From Tannerella sp. (GTDB lineage Bacteria; Bacteroidota; Bacteroidia; Bacteroidales; Tannerellaceae): DNA of 5,472 bases. The stretch spans positions 1 to 5,472 of the forward strand of contig JAISOP010000125.1 in NCBI GenBank assembly GCA_031275525.1, written 5' to 3'. This document shows, piece by piece, positions 1 through 5,472 of this stretch. Both the position numbers and the translations under genes were made by a program. The number at the start of each line of letters is the position of its first letter. Position 1 is the first letter of the stretch. Below the pieces are notes generated by a model. The model ran no database searches and was not told where the DNA came from. It worked only from the letters and a program-made list of their open reading frames with translations.

Positions 1-385
1 AGGAGTTCTGCTCCTGAATCAGCGTGGGGATGCGCAACGAGGTAGCGGCCCGCAAGGTTGGGCCGCTGGCATATCCTCCGACGCCTACCACGAGGTCGGG
101 ACGGTATTCGCGAAGCAACTTTTTCGCCATCCGCAGGCTCTTGAACAGTTGAAACAATACGGAGATGTTTTTCAGTTTGCGGCGGCGGTCCAGTCCGCTG
201 ACCGGCAATCCGACGATGGGGTATCCGGCGGCCGGCACCCGCTCCATCTCCATCCGGCCGAGCGCACCGACAAACAGGATTTCCGCCTCGGGAAATCGCT
301 GCCTGAATGCGTCGGCGATGGCTATCGCCGGGAAGATATGCCCGCCCGTTCCGCCGCCACTGATGATGACCCGGTATGCTTTCAT
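1..385 (-). CDS. murG: MurG, lipid II-forming GlcNAc transferase (N-terminal part, cut by window edge)
   Basis: Only the first 128 codons are present; the gene continues past the left edge. MurG transfers GlcNAc from UDP-GlcNAc to lipid I on the inner face of the cytoplasmic membrane, giving lipid II. I translated the reverse complement directly. The N-terminus has the glycine-rich GGGTGGH motif at residues 10-16, with the His that is conserved in the family, then FVGALGRMEMERVPAAGY at about 38-55, GVGGYASG at 101-108, and QEQNS at 124-128 just before the cut. These are the hallmark motifs of the acceptor-binding N-terminal half of the GT-B fold. The start ATG at 385-383 overlaps the ftsW stop as ATGA, a sign of translational coupling. 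No frameshift is seen in the visible part. The C-terminal UDP-GlcNAc-binding half cannot be judged. Confidence 0.96.
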   Translation of the reverse strand, partial: MKAYRVIISGGGTGGHIFPAIAIADAFRQRFPEAEILFVGALGRMEMERVPAAGYPIVGLPVSGLDRRRKLKNISVLFQLFKSLRMAKKLLREYRPDLVVGVGGYASGPTLRAATSLRIPTLIQEQNS

Positions 386-1704
386 TCTTCCGATACGATT
401 GGCTCAGGGGTGAATATGGGATTGGTTTCCGGATACGTTTCTGTTTCCTCCGGCCAATTTTCTTCTTCTCCGTCCGCTTCGTCCGTCTCGCCCATACCGG
501 CGCCGTAATGACTGATGCTAAGAATCATGCCGATGTAGGCGCAGGTCAGCAGGGTGGACGTGCCTCCCCGGCTGATCAGGGGCAAGGGCTGCCCCGTCAC
601 CGGCGCCAGTCCTACGTTGACCGCCATGTGTACCATCGCCTGGACGACGATGATCAACCCGCAGCCGATGACCAGGTATTTGGGGAAAAGCCGCTTGCAT
701 TTCCGGGCAATCATGCCGACCCGTATCATCAGCATGACGTACAACGCCAGGACGCCCAGCCCGCCGAGGATGACGCCCAGTTCCTCGATAATAATGGCGT
801 AGATAAAGTCGGAATACGGCTGGGGCAGGAAGTCGCGTTGGATACTCCGGCCGGGGCCTTTGCCCCAAACGCCGCCCGTGGCGATGGCCGCCTTGGCATG
901 AGCGATTTGGTAGTCGTCGTCGGTCGGGTTGAAAGACGTGGTGCGATTCGCTTGGTCTTCCGCTTTTTCGGATCCGAGATGCGTGAAGAGGCGGTTTCCC
1001 CAGGTGTAAACACGTATTTGCCAGTGTACGGCGGGCGGGACGTATTTATCGAGGACGCTCCGCGGCGTGACGGCCAGGACAGATACAAACACCGCGCCCA
1101 GCACCGCCACCCATAAGAGCAGTTTCCCCAGTTTGAGGTACGGGATCTGGCCGATGAACATCAGCAGGAAACATACGCTGCCCAGCAGGAGGGTGGTGGA
1201 CAGGTTGGTCGGGAAAATCAGCGCGCATACGGGCGCTACGCCCCAGACAATCCACTTGAACACCTTGTCGTCGGAAAACCTCCGCCGCCGGCTGAGCAGG
1301 AAGGCGACGTAAACGATACCGGCCAGTTTCCCGATTTCGGAGGGCTGGAACTGTACCCCGAACAGGGAGAGGAAGCGGGATGCGTCATGCACCTTGATGC
1401 CCACGATAAACGTGGCAAAGAGCATGAAGAAGGAAAGGGGCAGCAGCAGGATAGCCAGTGAGAAGAACTTGTAGTGCGCCCGCGACAGGAGGAAAACCGC
1501 CAGGAAACCGGCGCCCAGGAAGGAGGCATGACGCATGATCGGTTCCCAGATACTCTTCGATTTCGGCCCGTAGGCCAGGCTGCTGGTGGCGCTAAAGACC
1601 TCGACCAGGGAGCAGCAGGCCAGCAGCAGGAAAATAATCCAGATGGTTGTGTCTCCGCAGAATAGCTTTTGGCTCAGGCCACCCGCCCGGTTATTTGTTT
1701 CCAT
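382..1704 (-). CDS. ftsW: FtsW, SEDS-family septal peptidoglycan polymerase
   Basis: FtsW is a polytopic membrane glycosyltransferase that polymerises lipid II at the division septum, working with a class B PBP (FtsI). The 440-residue protein has about ten hydrophobic segments. Family motifs seen are QPSEIGKLA (120-128), GKGPG (281-285), LPQPYSDFIYAIIIEELG (293-310, containing the conserved Asp299 and the EELG end), and NVGLAPVTGQPLPLISRGGTS (363-383), the SEDS signature. The frame is open 25 codons further upstream, but that extension lies inside the murD 3' end and is unlike FtsW, so I place the start at METNN (ATG 1704-1702), 10 bp after the murD stop. The C-terminus has an acidic, Pro/Glu-rich tail (about 405-440) that is probably cytoplasmic. 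In the signature, Arg379 stands where many FtsW proteins have Tyr (ISYGGSS). FtsW is preferred over RodA because the gene lies between murD and murG. Confidence 0.96.
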   Translation of the reverse strand: METNNRAGGLSQKLFCGDTTIWIIFLLLACCSLVEVFSATSSLAYGPKSKSIWEPIMRHASFLGAGFLAVFLLSRAHYKFFSLAILLLPLSFFMLFATFIVGIKVHDASRFLSLFGVQFQPSEIGKLAGIVYVAFLLSRRRRFSDDKVFKWIVWGVAPVCALIFPTNLSTTLLLGSVCFLLMFIGQIPYLKLGKLLLWVAVLGAVFVSVLAVTPRSVLDKYVPPAVHWQIRVYTWGNRLFTHLGSEKAEDQANRTTSFNPTDDDYQIAHAKAAIATGGVWGKGPGRSIQRDFLPQPYSDFIYAIIIEELGVILGGLGVLALYVMLMIRVGMIARKCKRLFPKYLVIGCGLIIVVQAMVHMAVNVGLAPVTGQPLPLISRGGTSTLLTCAYIGMILSISHYGAGMGETDEADGEEENWPEETETYPETNPIFTPEPIVSEE

Positions 1705-1714
1705 ACGCGGGTGG

Positions 1715-3052
1715 TTACAGGTTAAGCACACAGCTCTTGAAGCGGTTTCCCCGGTCTTCGTAGTTTTTGAACAGGTCAAAACTGGCGCAGCAGGGCGAGA
1801 GCAGCACCGTGTCGCCTTTCAGGGCCAGCCGGTAAGCCGCTTCGACGGCCTCCTCCATCGAGTGGGTGTCGGCAATGGGCGCCACCTTGCCGTCGAAGAC
1901 CTCGTGCAGTTTCGTATTGTCTGCACCCAGGAAGACCAGGGCGCGTGCCTTCTTGACCACCAGTGGTTCGATTTCGGAATAGTCGTTGCCCTTGTCCGTG
2001 CCGCCGAGAATGAGCACAATCCGGGTCGGGACGCATTGCAGCGCATACCAGCACGAGTTGACGTTGGTCGCCTTGGAGTCGTTGATATAGTCCACGCCCC
2101 GGATGCGGGCCACCAGTTCCAGGCGGTGTTCCACGCCCACGAAGTCGCTCAGCGAGGCGCGTATCTGCTCGTTGCGGATGTCCAGTAGCCGGGCGGCGAT
2201 GCCGGATGCCATTGAATTGTAGAGATTGTGTGTCCCTTTGAGGGAGAGAGAATTTCGTTCCATGTCAAATGTTCCATTAAGTGTTTCGATAATTATTTTT
2301 CCGTCCGACAGATACCCCTTCAGCGAAGGATGGTAGCGGTCCGAAAACGGGTATAGTGTAGCCTGCGGGCAGCGCCGGGGCAGTTCGCGGGCGATGAGGG
2401 GGTCGTCGTTCCAGAAAACGAACGCATCCCGGGGCGTCTGGTTCCGGAGGATGCGGAATTTGGCATCCGCGTAGCGCTCCAGGTCGTAGTGATAGCGGTC
2501 GAGGTGGTCGGGCGTGATGTTGAGCAGGATGGCAACGTCGGCCCGGAAGTCGTACATGTGGTCGAGTTGGAAGCTGCTCAGTTCAACCACATAGCAGTCG
2601 TGCGGCGTCTCGGCCACCTGGAGGGCGAGGCTGTGTCCCACGTTCCCGGCCAGTCCCACGTCCAGCCCGGCCTGCGAAATGATGTGATGCGTCAACATCG
2701 TGGTAGTTGTTTTGCCGTTACTGCCGGTGATGCAAATCATTTGGGCGTCCGTATAGCGTCCGGCCAGTTCAATCTCGGAAATAACCGGGATGCCCCGCGC
2801 GGCGATTCGCTGCATCACGAGCGCCCGGTCCGGGATGCCGGGGCTTTTGACCACTTCGTCCGCATTCAGTATCAGCTCCTCCGTATGGCGGTTTTCTTCC
2901 CACGCGATGCCGTGCCGGGTCAGCAGGTCGCGGTAGGGGGGACGGACGGCGGCGCTGTCGGACACGAACACGTCCCACCCGCGTGCCCTGGCCAGGATAG
3001 CGGCGCCCGTGCCGCTTTCGCCCGCTCCGAGTATAACCATTCGCCCGCTCAT
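1715..3052 (-). CDS. murD: MurD, UDP-N-acetylmuramoyl-L-alanine--D-glutamate ligase
   Basis: MurD is the cytoplasmic ATP-dependent ligase that adds D-Glu to UDP-MurNAc-L-Ala. The 445-residue length is normal for the family. The N-terminal domain starts with a nucleotide-binding-like VILGAGESG (6-14). The central ATPase domain has the P-loop GSNGKTTT (110-117), ELSSFQLD (157-164), NITPDHLDRY (178-187) and Lys198 in YADAKFRI, which aligns with the carbamylated lysine of E. coli MurD. The C-terminal domain has KGTHNLYN (272-279), VEHRLE (307-312), NDSKATN (324-330) and SPCCASFDLFKNYEDRGNRF (419-438), matching the MurD-type SPxCASxDxFKNFExRG signature; this separates it from MurC, MurE and MurF. 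The start at 3052 lies 3 bp after mraY, with GAGG at 3059-3062 as a possible ribosome binding site. An alternative ATG four codons inside (MVILGAG) is possible. No defects are seen. Confidence 0.97.
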   Translation of the reverse strand: MSGRMVILGAGESGTGAAILARARGWDVFVSDSAAVRPPYRDLLTRHGIAWEENRHTEELILNADEVVKSPGIPDRALVMQRIAARGIPVISEIELAGRYTDAQMICITGSNGKTTTTMLTHHIISQAGLDVGLAGNVGHSLALQVAETPHDCYVVELSSFQLDHMYDFRADVAILLNITPDHLDRYHYDLERYADAKFRILRNQTPRDAFVFWNDDPLIARELPRRCPQATLYPFSDRYHPSLKGYLSDGKIIIETLNGTFDMERNSLSLKGTHNLYNSMASGIAARLLDIRNEQIRASLSDFVGVEHRLELVARIRGVDYINDSKATNVNSCWYALQCVPTRIVLILGGTDKGNDYSEIEPLVVKKARALVFLGADNTKLHEVFDGKVAPIADTHSMEEAVEAAYRLALKGDTVLLSPCCASFDLFKNYEDRGNRFKSCVLNL

Positions 3053-3055
3053 GGC

Positions 3056-4321
3056 CTACCTCAATTTCAGGGTAATCAACGTCACGGCCGCCAGCAGGAT
3101 ACCGATGAGCCAGAAGCGCACCACGATCTTTGACTCCGGGATGGCGTTGCGGGGCCGGCGCACCAACGCCGGGGACTGTTCGCCCGATAGCTGGAAATGA
3201 TGATGCAGGGGCGTCATCCGGAACACGCGGCGCCCGGCGCCGTATTTCTTCTTCGTACACTTGAACCAGGCCACCTGTATCAGTACCGACAAGCTTTCGA
3301 CCGCAAAGACGCCGCAAAGGATGGGTATCAGCAGTTCCTTGCGGATGAGGATGGCGAAGACGGCAATGAGGCCGCCCAGCGTCAGGCTGCCCGTGTCGCC
3401 CATAAAGATTTGCGCCGGGAAGGAGTTGTACCACAGGAAGCCGATGGTGGCGCCGATAAAGGCGGCGGCGAAGACCACCAGTTCCTCGGCCCGGGGGATG
3501 AACATGATGTTGAGGAAGGAGGCGAACTCGATGTGCGACGACGTATAGGCCAGGATCCCCAGCGCCGTCCCGATGATGGCCGAGCTGCCCGCCGCCAGGC
3601 CGTCCAGACCGTCGGTCAGGTTGGCGCCGTTCGACACAGCCGTCACAATAAAAATAACCACCAGCACGAATAACAAACACGTCGCTTCCGTCCGGTAGCG
3701 GCCTGCCCAGCCGGTCAGCCAGGCATAGTCGAAATTATTGTTCTTGACAAAAGGAATCGTCGTCTTGGCCGACTTCGTTTGGTTGGAATGGTGGAGCACC
3801 TCCTCAATCGTATTGGCCGTTTTGTTGCGCACCTCCATATTTTCGCGGATCACCACCTCCGGACTGAAGAAGAGCGTCACGCCCACAATCAGCCCCAGCC
3901 CCACCTGCGCAAAAATCTTGAACCGTCCGCGCAGTCCGCCCTTGTCCCTGCGGAAGACCTTGATATAGTCGTCCGCAAACCCGAGGCTACCCAGCCAGAG
4001 CGTCGTGAGCAGCATGATACCCACGTAAACATTGTCCAGCCGCGCAAACAGCAGCACCGGCACAATGATGGCGATCAGGATAATGAGGCCACCCATAGTC
4101 GGCGTTCCTTTCTTTTTCATTTGGTCTTCGATACCCAGGTCGCGGAACGTCTCCTTGATTTGCAGCCGTTGCAGCCGGTCGATAATGCGCCGCCCGGTCA
4201 GGGTAGAGAGCATCAGCGAAAAGACAAGCGCCGAGATAGCCCGGAAAGAAATGTAACGGAAAACGCCCGTACCGGGGATGTCAAAATGAGAATGAAGATA
4301 ATTGAACAGGTCGTACAGCAT
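3056..4321 (-). CDS. mraY: MraY, phospho-N-acetylmuramoyl-pentapeptide transferase (lipid I synthase)
   Basis: MraY is an integral membrane enzyme that transfers phospho-MurNAc-pentapeptide from UDP to undecaprenyl phosphate, giving lipid I and UMP. Motifs: KGTPTMGG (71-78), LGFADDYIK (113-121) with the catalytic Asp pair 117/118, NLTDGLDGLA (234-243), the MGDTGSL loop (307-313), and PLHHHFQ (371-377), the His-rich cytoplasmic loop of bacterial MraY. At 421 residues it is about 60 longer than E. coli MraY; the extra sequence lies at about residues 152-206 between two membrane segments (rich in Asn, Lys, Thr and aromatic residues), as is usual in Bacteroidetes. The start ATG at 4321-4319 gives a natural N-terminus (MLYDLFNYL). 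It is the first cell-wall gene of the run seen here. murE, its usual upstream neighbour, is absent from the window. Confidence 0.97.
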   Translation of the reverse strand: MLYDLFNYLHSHFDIPGTGVFRYISFRAISALVFSLMLSTLTGRRIIDRLQRLQIKETFRDLGIEDQMKKKGTPTMGGLIILIAIIVPVLLFARLDNVYVGIMLLTTLWLGSLGFADDYIKVFRRDKGGLRGRFKIFAQVGLGLIVGVTLFFSPEVVIRENMEVRNKTANTIEEVLHHSNQTKSAKTTIPFVKNNNFDYAWLTGWAGRYRTEATCLLFVLVVIFIVTAVSNGANLTDGLDGLAAGSSAIIGTALGILAYTSSHIEFASFLNIMFIPRAEELVVFAAAFIGATIGFLWYNSFPAQIFMGDTGSLTLGGLIAVFAILIRKELLIPILCGVFAVESLSVLIQVAWFKCTKKKYGAGRRVFRMTPLHHHFQLSGEQSPALVRRPRNAIPESKIVVRFWLIGILLAAVTLITLKLR

Positions 4322-4361
4322 GGTTTCAATCTATGGAATCATCCGTAATCCGTTAAACATA

Positions 4362-4398
4362 CCTCCGCCCCCAGATCCTGCGGGACTGGGGGCGGGGG
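4362..4398 (-). terminator. Strong GC-rich hairpin between the unknown gene and mraY; possible terminator or leader hairpin
   Basis: The arms 4362-4374 and 4386-4398 pair over 13 consecutive positions (one G-T), and 4376-4378 with 4383-4385 extend the stem by 3 bp past a one-base bulge, leaving a TGCG loop. It lies about 50 bp after the stop of the 214-residue gene and about 40 bp before the mraY start. On the transcribed strand it is followed by TATGTTTAAC, which is only weakly T-rich, so it is not a textbook intrinsic terminator. It may end or reduce transcription from the upstream gene, protect the 3' end of that mRNA, or act in the mraY leader. The pairing is directly visible; the role is inferred. 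Confidence 0.5.
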
Positions 4399-4409
4399 GC
4401 CATTGCTCT

Positions 4410-4429
4410 CCGCGGGTTGAACCCTGCGG
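4410..4429 (-). other. Second small inverted repeat next to the strong hairpin
   Basis: Positions 4410-4417 pair with 4421-4429 (CCGC/GCGG and GGGT/ACCC, with T4425 bulged), leaving a 3-nt loop. It lies 18 bp after the stop of the unknown gene, and together with the 4362-4398 hairpin makes two stem-loops in tandem in this 126-bp gap. At 8 bp with a bulge it could be chance in GC-rich DNA. No T-run follows on either strand. Confidence 0.3.
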
Positions 4430-4447
4430 TCGGTAAAGCGCCTTCCA

Positions 4448-5092
4448 TTATCCAACGATCTCCACCACATCTTCCAACCACGGTCCCTCTTCCAGACGAT
4501 CGTTCATCCAGGCGACCGACAGGATGACCCGCTTCGTTTCGTCTTCACGGTCGAAATGAAGCGTAATGTGCAGGCGGGAGGAGACTTCGATCCGGTACCT
4601 CGTTTCGCCTTCGAACTTCCAGCGCAGTTTGAAGCCGCGGTATTTGGGCCGCGTGACGCTTTGCGTCGGATGTCCGAGTTCTTTGCGCGAGACGTATATC
4701 GTCATTTCGTCGTGCTGTTTCACCACCGCCATGTCCGGCGCTTCCTCCGGCCTGCCTTTCGGCTGGTGAGCATGATGCGTGCGCGGGCGCAGATTCATCG
4801 CCGCAAGGGCCGAATCGGGCACCGAGAGATTGCCTTCGAGGTAATCCACAAACAGGCTCAGGGAGTGTTTCAACTCTCCGAAGGCCGTGTTTTTGTTCGT
4901 CGAGGTAATCAGGTTGCGGGTAGCACGGTCAAGGTTGGCCGTGTATGCATGGGTTGCATTCACGGTCAGCGTGTTTAACGTGCTCAAACGTGTAGCGTCC
5001 AGATTCCATTCGCTGGAATGCTGGCCACACTGGTCGTTCACCGTATTGGCATGTGCAATAAACTGTGCATCCGTTAATTTTGCTTTCGGCAT
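4448..5092 (-). CDS. Protein of unknown function, 214 residues, probably of a Bacteroidetes-restricted family
   Basis: I do not recognise an assigned function. The protein looks two-part. Residues 1-98 are predicted mostly helical (MPKAKLTDAQFIAHANTVND... up to VPDSALAAMNL), with Ala, Thr, Asn and Leu spaced as in a helical bundle. A Pro/His/Arg-rich linker follows at about 101-119 (RPRTHHAHQPKGRPEEAP). Residues 120-214 are predicted beta-rich, with GFKLRWKFEGETRYRIEV (153-170) and RVILSVAWMNDRLEEGPWLE (188-207). The AWMNxRxExGPWxE ending resembles the last strands of fibronectin type III-like domains in some Bacteroidetes proteins, but this is only a pattern impression. There is no signal peptide, lipobox or membrane segment. 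The start at 5092 is well fixed: an in-frame TGA lies 30 nt upstream (5122-5120) and the preceding sequence is AT-rich, as is common for Bacteroidetes initiation regions. Two tandem promoter-like leaders lie directly upstream. Nothing in it links it to cell wall synthesis. Confidence 0.85.
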   Translation of the reverse strand: MPKAKLTDAQFIAHANTVNDQCGQHSSEWNLDATRLSTLNTLTVNATHAYTANLDRATRNLITSTNKNTAFGELKHSLSLFVDYLEGNLSVPDSALAAMNLRPRTHHAHQPKGRPEEAPDMAVVKQHDEMTIYVSRKELGHPTQSVTRPKYRGFKLRWKFEGETRYRIEVSSRLHITLHFDREDETKRVILSVAWMNDRLEEGPWLEDVVEIVG

Positions 5093-5116
5093 AATATTAC
5101 AATTAAATCTGTTAGT

Positions 5117-5225
5117 AAATCATTTATCTTGAAACTGAAAACGGTCGTAAAGATAATAAGAATTGGAACAGGACGGTGCAAATACGGGTAATTTTTTTTC
5201 AACAGTCGGCCTCTTTTTTTGTAAA
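5117..5225 (-). repeat. Tandem leader repeat, copy A (gene-proximal)
   Basis: This 109-bp unit is repeated 128 bp further right. By hand alignment the two copies differ at 8 positions and by one T in a homopolymer run, about 92 % identity. Copy A ends about 25 bp before the start codon of the 214-residue gene, so it supplies that gene's promoter region and most of its 5' leader. Several differences are C/T or A/G changes, as expected from drift after duplication. Confidence 0.9.
5179..5202 (-). promoter_or_regulatory. Putative Bacteroidetes-type promoter in copy A
   Basis: On the minus strand, TTG (5202-5200) followed by an A8 tract leads to TATTTGCACCG, where TATTTG occupies 5184-5179. This resembles the Bacteroidetes sigma-ABfr -7 box (TAnnTTTG), but matches only its TTTG half exactly. 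The TTG to TATTTG spacing of 15 bp is shorter than the usual distance from the -33 TTG. If used, transcription would start near 5172, giving a leader of about 80 nt before the ATG at 5092. Conservation of the element in both repeat copies supports it. Confidence 0.4.
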
Positions 5226-5244
5226 AAACCAATCCGTACAAGGC

Positions 5245-5352
5245 AAATCATTTATCTTGATACTAAAAACGGTCGTGAAGATAACAGGAATTGGAACAGG
5301 ACGGTGCAAATACGGGCAATTTTTTTCAACAGCCGGCCTCTTCTTTTGTAAA
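5245..5352 (-). repeat. Tandem leader repeat, copy B (gene-distal, no gene behind it)
   Basis: This is the second, 108-bp copy of the leader unit. A 19-bp unrelated spacer (5226-5244) separates it from copy A. In the transcription direction copy B runs straight into the spacer and copy A, so it has no coding sequence of its own. Copy identity is directly visible; descent from a gene-plus-leader duplication is inferred. Confidence 0.9.
5307..5329 (-). promoter_or_regulatory. Putative Bacteroidetes-type promoter in copy B
   Basis: The same TTG (5329-5327), A-tract and TATTTGCACCG (TATTTG at 5312-5307) arrangement as in copy A is seen, with one fewer A in the tract, so the spacing is 14 bp. A transcript from here would read through copy A into the 214-residue gene with a leader of about 210 nt. 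Confidence 0.35.
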
Positions 5353-5361
5353 TCGCTCGTT

Positions 5362-5472
5362 TTAACCTGAGTTCGATATAACTAGTTCGGCAGTTTCAAT
5401 ATAAATATCCCCCAGGAAAGAGCGCAGAAGTTCAGCCCGGATTATTTCTATCCGGGTTTGATTCGCAAGTTG
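5362..5472 (-). other. Open frame entering from the right edge; possible C-terminal tail of an upstream gene
   Basis: Read from base 5472 leftwards, this minus-strand frame is open for 36 codons and ends at TAA (5364-5362). It gives QLANQTRIEIIRAELL at its start and YIETAELVISNSG at its end. The other two minus frames stop early. The tail does not resemble a MurE C-terminus that I know. Chance open frames of this length are common and an inverted repeat lies inside it, so this is a possibility only. Confidence 0.2.
5436..5456. other. 7-bp perfect inverted repeat near the right edge
   Basis: CCCGGAT (5436-5442) and ATCCGGG (5450-5456) form a perfect stem with a 7-nt loop (TATTTCT). On the plus strand it is followed by TTTGATT, and on the minus strand by CTGAACTT, so neither side has a convincing T-run. 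It could be a weak terminator or a protein-binding palindrome. No gene on the plus strand leads into it within the window. Confidence 0.35.

Noticed and set aside
376..1116. Long plus-strand open frame of 246 codons opposite ftsW
   Set aside because: It is antisense to a clearly conserved gene. GC-rich coding DNA often leaves the opposite strand open, and the translation has no recognisable motif and is biased to Arg, Asp, Gln and Val.
1705..1779. 25-codon N-terminal extension of ftsW
   Set aside because: It lies wholly within the murD 3' end plus the short gap, and encodes Cys/Thr/Lys-rich sequence unlike FtsW N-termini. The ATG at 1704 fits the spacing and the family.
2489..3133. Plus-strand open frame of 214 codons opposite murD
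   Set aside because: It is a shadow of murD: its product is a low-complexity mixture rich in Gly, Val, His and Arg, and it crosses the murD/mraY junction.
3779..4348. Plus-strand open frame of 189 codons opposite mraY
   Set aside because: It is opposite the conserved MraY coding region, has a His/Arg/Gln-rich composition, and shows no domain motif.
4556..4978. Plus-strand open frame of 140 codons opposite the unknown gene
   Set aside because: The minus-strand frame is longer, has a well-defined start with AT-rich upstream sequence and leader, and gives a more protein-like sequence. The plus frame looks like a shadow.
5117..5352. CRISPR array
   Set aside because: There are only two long units of about 108 bp with a 19-bp spacer, which is not the 25-40 bp repeat and similar-length spacer pattern.
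5163..5370. Two overlapping plus-strand open frames of 62 and 64 codons in the leader repeats
   Set aside because: They are internally repetitive only because the DNA is duplicated, and they run through promoter-like AT-rich sequence. There is no sign of coding selection.
5433..5472. tRNA-like pattern: 5-bp stem with 7-nt loop followed by GGGTTTGATTC
   Set aside because: The loop lacks T at position 33, and no acceptor stem or D-arm can be found at proper distances, so it does not fold as a tRNA.

Overview
The window looks like chromosome from a GC-rich member of the Bacteroidales. The reasons are the gene order mraY-murD-ftsW-murG, a MraY of 421 residues with the long internal insert typical of Bacteroidetes (about 360 residues in E. 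coli), the weak or absent Shine-Dalgarno sites, and promoter-like sites of the Bacteroidetes TTG / TAnnTTTG kind. The coding regions are visibly GC-rich, whereas the non-coding stretch at the right end is AT-rich. A Tannerella-like or related high-GC genus would fit, but the sequence alone does not fix the genus.

All recognisable genes lie on the minus strand, so transcription runs from right to left. Positions 1-4321 hold part of the division and cell wall (dcw) cluster, in transcription order: mraY (4321-3056), murD (3052-1715), ftsW (1704-382) and the first 128 codons of murG (385 to the left edge). Spacing is very tight: 3 bp, 10 bp, then a 4-nt ATGA overlap, so the four are almost certainly one transcript. 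MurD adds D-glutamate to the cytoplasmic precursor, MraY loads the finished pentapeptide precursor onto undecaprenyl phosphate (lipid I), MurG adds GlcNAc (lipid II), and FtsW polymerises lipid II at the septum.

Upstream of mraY, where murE usually sits in Bacteroidales dcw clusters, there is instead a 126-bp gap with two hairpins (4322-4447). It is followed by a 214-residue protein of unknown function (5092-4448) with no visible link to peptidoglycan. Its 5' region contains two tandem copies, about 92 % identical, of a roughly 108-bp leader (5117-5225 and 5245-5352). Each carries the same promoter-like element, but only the copy nearer the gene has a gene behind it.

The last 120 bp (5353-5472) hold a short inverted repeat and an open minus-strand frame of 36 codons entering from the edge. 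This could be the tail of another gene, but that is weakly supported. The most notable features are the interruption of the dcw cluster and the duplicated leader, which together suggest that a mobile or multi-copy gene cassette was inserted just ahead of mraY.
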